Shown: positions 6,999 to 13,466 of the stretch, one piece after another
Position numbering within the stretch: position 1 is the first letter of the stretch
Layout of the letters: the number at the start of each line of letters is the position of its first letter
NCBI GenBank assembly: GCA_025057315.1
Contig: JANWXW010000057.1
Span: forward strand, 1 to 33,249
Length of the DNA stretch: 33,249 bases
Reading direction: 5' to 3'
Source: Myxococcota bacterium
Lineage (GTDB): Bacteria; Myxococcota_A; Polyangia; Palsa-1104; JAEUJZ01
Position numbers and translations under genes: made by a program
Notes under the pieces: model-generated
Seen by the model: the letters and a program-made list of their open reading frames with translations, nothing else
Databases searched by the model: none
What the model was told of the DNA's origin: nothing

Positions 6999-8483
6999 AT
7001 GCCACCCATCATCGTGACGATCGATCAGGGCACCACCGGCTCTACCGTCCTGCTGCTTGGCGAGGACCTGCGCGTGCGGGCCCGCGGCTACCGCGAGCTG
7101 CCGCAGATCTACCCCCGGCCAGGGTGGGTGGAGCACGATCCGGAGGCCATCTGGCGCTCGGTCGTGGAGGCGCTGGGCGAGGCGCTGGAGCAGGCCCAGT
7201 GCGACCCGTCCGACATCGTTGGGGTGGGCATCACCAACCAGCGCGAAACCACGCTCTGCTTCGACCGGCAGGGGCGGCCGCTGCACAATGCCATCGTCTG
7301 GCAGGACCGCCGCACGGCGCCCGCCTGCCAGGCGCTGCGCGAGGCGGGGCGGGAGGCGTGGCTAAGGCAGCGCACCGGACTGCTGCTCGATCCGTACTTT
7401 TCTGCCACCAAGTGCCAATGGCTGCTGGACAACGTCCCGGGGCTTCGTGCGCGCGCCGAGGGCGGCGAGGCGCTGTTTGGCACCGTGGATACCTTTCTCA
7501 TCTACCGCTTGAGCGGCGGAGAGGCCCACGTCACCGATGCCAGCAATGCCTCGCGCACCCTGCTATTCGACCTGCATGAGTGCGCCTTTACGCCTGAGCT
7601 GTGCCAGCTCTTTGGCGTGCCCGAGCGGGCGCTGCCCCGCGTGGTGCCCTCGCAGGGGCCCTGCGCCTGGACCCGTGGTGTGCCCGGCCTTCCCGACGGC
7701 GTGCCCATTGCCGGGATCGCCGGGGACCAGCAGGCGGCCCTGTTCGGCCAGCTGTGCCTGCAGCCGGGCGCGGCCAAGTGCACCTATGGCACCGGCGCCT
7801 TTCTGCTGCTCAACATCGGCTCCCGTGCCGTGTTGTCCGAGGCGGGCCTGATCACCACCGTAGCCTGGCAGCGGCCGGGGCCCGGGGGGACCATCGAGAC
7901 CACCTATGCGCTGGAGGGCAGCGCTTTCATCGCCGGCGCCATGGTGCAGTGGCTGCGCGATGGCCTGCAGATCATCGGCTCGGCCGCTGAGGTGGAGGCC
8001 CTGGCCCGCTCAGTGCCCGACTCGGGGGGGGTGGTGGCGGTGCCGGCGCTCGTCGGGCTGGGCGCGCCGCACTGGCGACCGGAGGCGCGCGGCCTGCTGT
8101 GCGGCCTAACCCGGGGCACCACCCGCGCCCACATTGCTCGCGCCGTGCTGGAGGGCATCGCGCTGCAAATCTGCGACCTGGCCGAGGCCATGAGTGCGGC
8201 TGGACAGCCGCTCCAGGTGCTGCGCGTCGATGGCGGCGCGGCGCACAACGACCTGCTGATGCAGCTCCAGGCAGACCTGCTCGGTGTGCCGATTGTGCGC
8301 CCCGAACTGCTGGAAACCACCGCAGTCGGCGCGGGCCTGCTGTGTGGCCTTGGCGTCGGCCTGTGGTCGCAGGAGCAGCTGCAGGCCTGCTGGCGCGTGC
8401 AGCGTCACTTCGTGCCGGCTATGCCGCCCGAACAGGTGCGGGAACACCGGCGGCGCTGGGCAGAGGCCGTCCAGAAGGCGTAA
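6999..8483 (+). CDS. glpK: Glycerol kinase
   Basis: This FGGY-family enzyme phosphorylates glycerol to sn-glycerol 3-phosphate with ATP. The 494-residue length fits. Glycerol-kinase-specific residues are present: the phosphate loop DQGTTGS (9-15), Arg82-Glu83 in ITNQRETT, Trp101 in VWQDRR, Tyr133 in LDPYFSATK and catalytic Asp243 in AGDQQAALFGQ. An AAGAGGGA ribosome-binding site precedes the ATG. It probably shares a transcript with the hydrolase upstream, making a glyceride-to-glycerol-3-phosphate module. No glpF or glpD is in the window. A run of eight G occurs at 8024-8031. The catalytic call is confident. Confidence 0.96.
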   Translation: MPPIIVTIDQGTTGSTVLLLGEDLRVRARGYRELPQIYPRPGWVEHDPEAIWRSVVEALGEALEQAQCDPSDIVGVGITNQRETTLCFDRQGRPLHNAIVWQDRRTAPACQALREAGREAWLRQRTGLLLDPYFSATKCQWLLDNVPGLRARAEGGEALFGTVDTFLIYRLSGGEAHVTDASNASRTLLFDLHECAFTPELCQLFGVPERALPRVVPSQGPCAWTRGVPGLPDGVPIAGIAGDQQAALFGQLCLQPGAAKCTYGTGAFLLLNIGSRAVLSEAGLITTVAWQRPGPGGTIETTYALEGSAFIAGAMVQWLRDGLQIIGSAAEVEALARSVPDSGGVVAVPALVGLGAPHWRPEARGLLCGLTRGTTRAHIARAVLEGIALQICDLAEAMSAAGQPLQVLRVDGGAAHNDLLMQLQADLLGVPIVRPELLETTAVGAGLLCGLGVGLWSQEQLQACWRVQRHFVPAMPPEQVREHRRRWAEAVQKA

Positions 8484-8540
8484 GCCTTGTGCCCTGGAGG
8501 CACATCGCCGCAGTTGTGCCCGCATCCTCCCCTCTGACCT

Positions 8541-8565
8541 CGCCCTTGCTCCGCAGGCAAGGGCG
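8541..8565 (+). terminator. Hairpin downstream of glpK, possible transcription terminator
   Basis: A perfect nine-base inverted repeat, CGCCCTTGC and GCAAGGGCG, encloses a seven-base loop 57 bases after the glpK stop. It lacks a T-tract, so it may be a non-canonical terminator or an mRNA-stabilising hairpin. The rest of the 242-base gap up to the sigma factor shows no gene. Confidence 0.4.
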
Positions 8566-8725
8566 CACAATCACCGGCCCGGTGTAAGCACCAGCGGCCG
8601 CCCCCCTCTGCTCCTGGGAGGAAGAAGCGGACCCTGGGGGTAGATCGCCGGCAGGCTTGTTGCGTGTGAAAAATCAAATCGCGAACCACACGGACATGCC
8701 GCTGTCAGATAAGAGGGGAAGCCGC

Positions 8726-9367
8726 ATGCGGGCACCGCATCCAGATCTCCGCCGCGCCGGGGACCACGAGCTGCTCGCCGCAGTGATGCAGCGGGACAGG
8801 CACGCCTGGGCGGAGCTGATGCGGCGCTATCGGCCGCTTATGTTTCGCTGCATCCTGCGGGTGCTGAGGCGCCACGGGGTGTTTCTGAGCACCGACGACA
8901 TGGACGAGATCTTTGGCGACGTGTGCGTCAGCATCCTGCACAACGACATGCACAAGCTGCGTGCCTGGAATCCGGTACGGGGCACGCGGCTGGGATCGTG
9001 GTTGGGGCTGCTGGCCACCCACGTGACCCACGACCACCTGCGGCAGCGGGCGCGGCAGCCGCCCCTGCTGCGGCTGGAGCCGCGACCCGATGAGCCGATG
9101 CTCACCGAGCAGCCGGCGGCAGAGCCCAGCGCGCTGGAGCGGCTGATCGACCAAGAGCGCTGGGTCGAGCTGGGCCGTCTGCTCAGGGGCTTTTCGTCCC
9201 GGGACCGGCGATTTGTCGAGCTCTACTATGGCCACGGGCTATCGCCCGAGGAGGTGGCCGCGGCGATGGGCATCTCGGTCAAGACCGTGTATTCGAAGAA
9301 GAACAAGGTGCACACGCGCCTGCAGCGTCTGGTCAGCAAAGGGGGGCAGACGGACCTAGCGGCATAG
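8726..9367 (+). CDS. ECF-type RNA polymerase sigma factor
   Basis: The 213-residue product has a sigma-70 region 2 (about residues 10-105: ELLAAVMQRDRHAWAELMRR, then DDMDEIFGDV and GSWLGLLATHVTHDHLRQ) and a region 4 helix-turn-helix (about 150-205: SSRDRRFVELYYGHGLSPEE followed by AAAMGISVKTVYSK). It would direct RNA polymerase core to a specific promoter class. The ATG at 8726 has a strong GAGGGGA six bases upstream; an in-frame ATG at 8696 and a TTG at 8657 are less convincing. No anti-sigma factor, kinase or signalling gene is adjacent, so the controlling signal is unknown. It converges on the trans-sulfuration gene with a 15-base gap. Confidence 0.88.
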   Translation: MRAPHPDLRRAGDHELLAAVMQRDRHAWAELMRRYRPLMFRCILRVLRRHGVFLSTDDMDEIFGDVCVSILHNDMHKLRAWNPVRGTRLGSWLGLLATHVTHDHLRQRARQPPLLRLEPRPDEPMLTEQPAAEPSALERLIDQERWVELGRLLRGFSSRDRRFVELYYGHGLSPEEVAAAMGISVKTVYSKKNKVHTRLQRLVSKGGQTDLAA

Positions 9368-9382
9368 CAAGCCGGGACCACT

Positions 9383-10531
9383 TTAAGAGAGCGCCTGCGC
9401 CAGGTCTTCGATGAGGTCCTCGGGGTCCTCCAGCCCCACTGAGATGCGCAGCAGAGCGTCGCTGATGCCGAGGCGGTGGCGCTCTGCGGGGGTGAGGCTG
9501 GCGTGCGAGGTGGTGGCTGGACGCGTCACCAGCGTCTCGACTCCGCCCAGGCTCGGTGCCTGGATGAGAAGCTGCGTGCGCGACAGCAGCCGCTCCACGC
9601 CGGCGACGCCCTCCTGCAGTTCCAGGCTCAACAGGCCACCGAAGCCCTGAAACAGCGCCTGCGCCCGTGCATGCTGCGGGTGGCTCTCCAGGCCGGGGTA
9701 GTGCACCTGGCGCACCGCCGGGTGCCGGCTGAGGAAGCGGGCGATGCGCAGGGCCGAGTCGTTCTGGTGGCGGACTCGGAGCGCGACCGTCTTGATGCCA
9801 CGATGGAGCAAGAAGCAGGCATGAGGGTCGAGCGCGCCGCCGAGCCGGTCCAGCTGGTGCTTGATGCGCGTCAGCAGAGCGGCTCCTCCCACGACCACGC
9901 CCGCTACCAGGTCTGAGTGGCCGTTCAGGTACTTGGTGCAGCTGTGGATGCACAGGTCAAAGCCGCACCGAAGGGGCTGGAAGTTGACCGGCGTCGCCAG
10001 CGTGTTGTCGATGACACTGAGCAGGCCGCCTGTGCGGCAAAACTCGACGATGCCCGGCAGATCAGCCACCTGCAGCAGCGGGTTGCTCATCGCCTCCACA
10101 TAGAAGAGCCTGGTGCGCGGTCGTCGCGCTGCCCCCCATGCGGTCGGATCGTTGCCATCGACAAAGGTGCATTCGATGCCGAACCGCCGGAGGTCACGTA
10201 CCAGCAGGGTGTGGGTGCCGCCATAGAGCCCCTCCTGGGCGAGCACATGGTCCCCCGGCTCTAGCAGGGCCAGCAGCGTGGTGGAAATCGCAGCCATGCC
10301 ACTGGAGGTGAGCAGGGCCGCCTCGGCGCCCTCCAGCGCCGCCAGCTTTTCCTGGAGCGCCAGATGTCCGGGGGTGTTGCTGAGACGGGCATAGCGGACC
10401 TCGTGGTAGCCGCCCTCCGCTGCGGAACGGGGATCATGAAGAAACGTGGAAGACTGGAAGACAGGGATGCTCACCGCGCCGCAGATGCGCGGTTCGCCGG
10501 CGTGGATGACCCGGGTGGCGAATCGGGTCAT
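9383..10531 (-). CDS. Trans-sulfuration family PLP enzyme (cystathionine gamma-synthase/lyase type)
   Basis: The 382-residue protein belongs to the Cys/Met metabolism PLP family. It shows TSSGMAA (75-81), EGLYGGTH with Tyr103, the cofactor aspartate in VIDNTLATP (Asp175), the PLP lysine Lys200 in HSCTKYLNGHSD, and the C-terminal SLGGVETL and SHASLTPAER motifs. Family members make or split cystathionine, or release methanethiol from methionine; the sequence alone does not decide. The usual YSRxxNPT segment reads YARLSNTPG here, a small deviation near the substrate/cofactor site. The ATG at 10531 overlaps the stop of the secreted-protein gene upstream (ATGA). No other methionine or cysteine gene is nearby. 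Confidence 0.9.
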   Translation of the reverse strand: MTRFATRVIHAGEPRICGAVSIPVFQSSTFLHDPRSAAEGGYHEVRYARLSNTPGHLALQEKLAALEGAEAALLTSSGMAAISTTLLALLEPGDHVLAQEGLYGGTHTLLVRDLRRFGIECTFVDGNDPTAWGAARRPRTRLFYVEAMSNPLLQVADLPGIVEFCRTGGLLSVIDNTLATPVNFQPLRCGFDLCIHSCTKYLNGHSDLVAGVVVGGAALLTRIKHQLDRLGGALDPHACFLLHRGIKTVALRVRHQNDSALRIARFLSRHPAVRQVHYPGLESHPQHARAQALFQGFGGLLSLELQEGVAGVERLLSRTQLLIQAPSLGGVETLVTRPATTSHASLTPAERHRLGISDALLRISVGLEDPEDLIEDLAQALS

Positions 10532-12288
10532 GGAGCAGCCGGGGAGGGCGACAGCGCCCGCGCCAGCGAGACCAGGGGATGCAGCAGGGTGCGCACGGCA
10601 CGGCGCAGCGGCTCCCGTCCTGGTCCCCCCACCAGGGCCGCCAGGGGTGGGCTCATGGCGTAATAGGTAGCGACGAGCAGCTGACCGAGCGGATGGGGCA
10701 GTAGGTAGCGGTCGCGCAGGACGCGGAGAACCCCCACCTGGGTCGCCAGCGGTGATCCGTAGGCTGCGGTGGCCACAAAGCACCCCTGCAGCGTGGTGTA
10801 ATGGCCCGTCTCTGTGTCGGTGCTGGCCGTGACCAGCGCCGAGGCAGCCCCACAGGCGGACACGGCACGGGCTGCGACATGGTAGGTGGTGCGGGGCTGC
10901 AGGCCCCGAATGTCGGTGGTGACGCGCTGGCCAGGCCGAGCCGTCGGCGGCATGGGCGCCGGCAGGGCGTGGTTGAAGCTCTCCTCTGTAATCGGCAGCC
11001 CCTCGCGGTAGCGGACCTGGATGGTCGCGTTCTGAGCCTCGGCCACCGGCGGCATCTGGATGGCCACCGTCATGGTCGTGTCGGTTTTGTTTTCCAGCTC
11101 GATGCCCGACGGCGGCGGGGGGGGGATGCAGCCACCCTCGCCACAGGGCACCACCGTCACATGCACGCGCCAGTCGCCCTCGGGATCGCGGACCAGGCGC
11201 AGCCGATCACCTCCCGAGCCTCCATCGGTGCGGATGGTCATGTCCGGAGGAAACAACCGCCCCGATGTTCCATTGATGTCTCCATAGCCCTCATAGTCCC
11301 GGGTGCGGAATGTATGCCCGGCTGCCCCGAGGCGGAAAGGCACCGTGTAGACCACCGACGGTTGACCCAGGTACTGCTTGCCAAAGCCGATGTCCCAGGC
11401 TGGGTACTTGTCGGGCTTGGATCGGCCCTCTGTCCACCACGGTGGGTTCCAGTCGGCCTCCCGGTTGACCTCAACGCGGAGCAGGTATTCTCCGTCCGGC
11501 AAGCTGTTGGGAACGGCCCACCGGATGGGCGGGTCTAGGATCCGATCCGTGGGCGGCGTGGCACCGGAGACGGCCACCAGGTCGTTGAGCGCGGCAAAGC
11601 GCTTCAGGTCCGGATGGTCCAGCTGGGGTGAAACCTGACTTGGGTCGATGTCTGCTCGCGGCGGGTAGAAAGAGAAGTGCCCCTCTAGAAAACGGCCCTT
11701 GCTGCTATAGAAGGCAGAGGCACAGCTGATGACGTCCACCCCATCGATGGTCCGAGTGCGCCACCCCGATGGTGAGCAGTAGTAGGGTTCGGCGCTGGAA
11801 ATGCTGCCATGGTAGGCCACCGTGTCCTCGTCATCGGGGTCGGCGCCGCTGTTATGGGCGTCGCCCCCGCAGCGAGGCGAGCAGGCCCCGCCCATGACCA
11901 CCAGGGGATAGCGCTTGCCGCGCTTGTGTGCCCAGACGGGGAGCACCATCGGCCGCTTGCCATAGGGCCAACGGAAGTCGCTCTTTAGGGTGGCCGCGCC
12001 CGTGCGGTTGCCCAGGCCCAGCAGGCCCGTCACGCGGGTCACAAAGAGGGTGTCGACATAGCGGCCGTCTCGGTCCTCGACCCAGACCGCGATCTGCGGG
12101 CTCAATGGCTCCCGTGTGCCGGGGCCCGCCGACGGCACGCCATGGGGCAGGAAGCGCACCTCGACGACGCGGCAGGCCCTCTCGGCGCGCGCGGGCAGCC
12201 AATGGCCCAGGCTCGCCACCAAGGCCAGCATCATGGCGATGGAACAGCCGGAGCGGAAGGGGAGCCACATCGACCCAGAGTATGGCAC
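10528..12288 (-). CDS. Exported protein with fibronectin-III-like domain and CFI-box C-terminus
   Basis: The 586-residue product starts with a membrane-spanning leader ending at Ala-Arg-Ala (about residue 36), so it is probably exported. A first part with QIAVWVEDRDGRYVDTLFV resembles periplasmic DUF2271-like beta domains. A fibronectin-III-like region (about 395-490) contains LQPRTTYHVAARAVSACGAAS. The C-terminus (503-553) has CFVATAAYGSP, then LRVLRDRYLL and YYAMSPP, matching the CFI-box C-terminal domain known from many deltaproteobacterial surface proteins, whose role is unclear. Paired cysteines in the middle suggest disulfides. Translation is coupled to the PLP enzyme. A nine-G tract (11117-11125) encodes a proline run. 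The molecular function is unknown. Confidence 0.8.
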   Translation of the reverse strand: MPYSGSMWLPFRSGCSIAMMLALVASLGHWLPARAERACRVVEVRFLPHGVPSAGPGTREPLSPQIAVWVEDRDGRYVDTLFVTRVTGLLGLGNRTGAATLKSDFRWPYGKRPMVLPVWAHKRGKRYPLVVMGGACSPRCGGDAHNSGADPDDEDTVAYHGSISSAEPYYCSPSGWRTRTIDGVDVISCASAFYSSKGRFLEGHFSFYPPRADIDPSQVSPQLDHPDLKRFAALNDLVAVSGATPPTDRILDPPIRWAVPNSLPDGEYLLRVEVNREADWNPPWWTEGRSKPDKYPAWDIGFGKQYLGQPSVVYTVPFRLGAAGHTFRTRDYEGYGDINGTSGRLFPPDMTIRTDGGSGGDRLRLVRDPEGDWRVHVTVVPCGEGGCIPPPPPSGIELENKTDTTMTVAIQMPPVAEAQNATIQVRYREGLPITEESFNHALPAPMPPTARPGQRVTTDIRGLQPRTTYHVAARAVSACGAASALVTASTDTETGHYTTLQGCFVATAAYGSPLATQVGVLRVLRDRYLLPHPLGQLLVATYYAMSPPLAALVGGPGREPLRRAVRTLLHPLVSLARALSPSPAAP

Positions 12289-12333
12289 AGGGCCGTGGAC
12301 AAGGCCAGGCCACCTCTTGCGTCGCAGGCTTGG

Positions 12334-12906
12334 TTAGAGGCGCAGCAGGTGGGCGACGATCTGTGTTGCCACCTCGGCGAGGCAGGTGGCTCGGCCCTGT
12401 CGCAGCGCCTGCGTCGGGTCGAGGGCCGATGGTGGGGGAAGCGGCACGCTGGCAGCCGCGCTGTCGACGGCCAGGCTGGTGCCAAAGGGCCGGACGGCAA
12501 TGAAGTAGTGGGCGCGGCACTCGTAAAACCCGTCGGCCTCGCCCAGGACCGTCACGTGGCCGCCGACCAGCAGGCCGTCCGGGCTGTCGGGTAGCTGGGG
12601 GGTCACATCGAGCCGGTGGCGACCGAGGCTGATAAGGCGCGCTCGGAGCGCCTCGCGGAGACCGGGGCTGCGCGAGAAGCCGACGGCAATGCGACGCAGG
12701 GCAGGCTCCTCCGTCATGGACAGCGGTGGGCGACGGGAAGCCGGTGGATCGGCAGCAGCGCGGTGGGCCTGAGGGGCGAGCGCCAGGTGCCGTGGCGGGG
12801 CCGCGGAGGCAGAAGGGGGAGCCAGGCATAGGGTGGCAGCAACCAGGTGAGCGCGGACAGGGGGACGCAAGGGGGACCTCCTGGATGGGGCATCGGGTGG
12901 ATTCAC
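12334..12906 (-). CDS. Small exported protein of unknown function
   Basis: I do not recognise the 190-residue product. The N-terminus has several arginines, then a hydrophobic stretch ending Ala-Ser-Ala (about 22-35), consistent with a signal peptide, and a Pro/Ala-rich linker. The rest (about 64-190) looks folded, with alternating hydrophobic residues, a segment VGGHVTVLGEADGFYECRAH and a C-terminal amphipathic helix. It lies 45 bases upstream of the CFI-box gene on the same strand and may share its transcript, so both could work in the envelope. Coding potential is supported by signal peptide logic and codon bias, but no motif gives a function. Confidence 0.6.
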   Translation of the reverse strand: MNPPDAPSRRSPLRPPVRAHLVAATLCLAPPSASAAPPRHLALAPQAHRAAADPPASRRPPLSMTEEPALRRIAVGFSRSPGLREALRARLISLGRHRLDVTPQLPDSPDGLLVGGHVTVLGEADGFYECRAHYFIAVRPFGTSLAVDSAAASVPLPPPSALDPTQALRQGRATCLAEVATQIVAHLLRL

Positions 12907-12956
12907 CAGGAGCTTGAAGCCGTCTAGGGGGGCTCGGTCGTGCTAGAGTTGCGTCC

Positions 12957-13370
12957 ATGGCCGGGCTGCTCTTGGTGCTGCTCGTCGTGGCCTCGGGCTG
13001 TCAGCGAGGCGAGCAAGACCTGCGCGGCGTGGTCCAGCTGGCGGCGCACGAGCGGGGCGAGCCAGCGCAGCGAGCGATTTCGCTCCTGGCTCGAGCAGGG
13101 CCTGCCGCCCTGCCGGCCATCGAGGCGGGGCTACATGCGGCGCCACCGCACGGCCGGCGCAATCTGGTGGTGGCCCTGCGCCGCCTGGGCCTCATCGAGG
13201 CGGTTCCGTTGCTTGGACACCTGGCGGCCTTTGATGATGACCCTGTGGTGCGCACAGAAGCGCGCTTTACCCTGGGCATTTGGGTCGCCGCCGGCGGGAG
13301 GCGTGGGCGGGCGGCCGCCGCTGCCCTGCAGAAGGCCGACGAGGTGCAGGGGAGCGAAGCGACAGGCTGA
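12957..13370 (+). CDS. Small HEAT-like lipoprotein
   Basis: The 137-residue product begins with a short hydrophobic leader and a lipobox (VASGC, Cys15), so it should be lipidated and envelope-anchored. The mature part is helical and repeat-like: segments such as ARAGPAALPAIEAGL, RRLGLIEAVPLLGHLAAFDD and DPVVRTEARFTLGIW have the spacing of HEAT/PBS-lyase-type repeats. Such repeats usually bind proteins. It diverges from the exported-protein gene across a 50-base gap and precedes the FrzS-like gene, which has its own candidate promoter. The partner is unknown. Confidence 0.72.
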   Translation: MAGLLLVLLVVASGCQRGEQDLRGVVQLAAHERGEPAQRAISLLARAGPAALPAIEAGLHAAPPHGRRNLVVALRRLGLIEAVPLLGHLAAFDDDPVVRTEARFTLGIWVAAGGRRGRAAAAALQKADEVQGSEATG

Positions 13371-13378
13371 AGGCCGTG

Positions 13379-13416
13379 CCAGGGCATTGATCGTCCCTGG
13401 ACATGTCCTGTAGGAT
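13379..13416 (+). promoter_or_regulatory. Promoter and inverted repeat upstream of the FrzS-like gene
   Basis: TTGATC (13387-13392) and TAGGAT (13411-13416) are spaced by 18 bases, a good sigma-70-like promoter for this GC-rich context, about 50 bases before the start codon. The -35 lies between the arms of an inverted repeat, CCAGGG (13379-13384) and CCCTGG (13395-13400), which could be an operator, or a weak terminator hairpin for the lipoprotein gene. Confidence 0.5.
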
Positions 13417-13466
13417 AGGGTGGCTTTCAGGGTCTCTCTGCGCGCCGAGGCGCCAAGCAGGTAAAC

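Noticed and set aside
8541..8565. Classical rho-independent terminator
   Set aside because: The stem is good but no T-run follows, so it is listed only as a possible non-canonical terminator.
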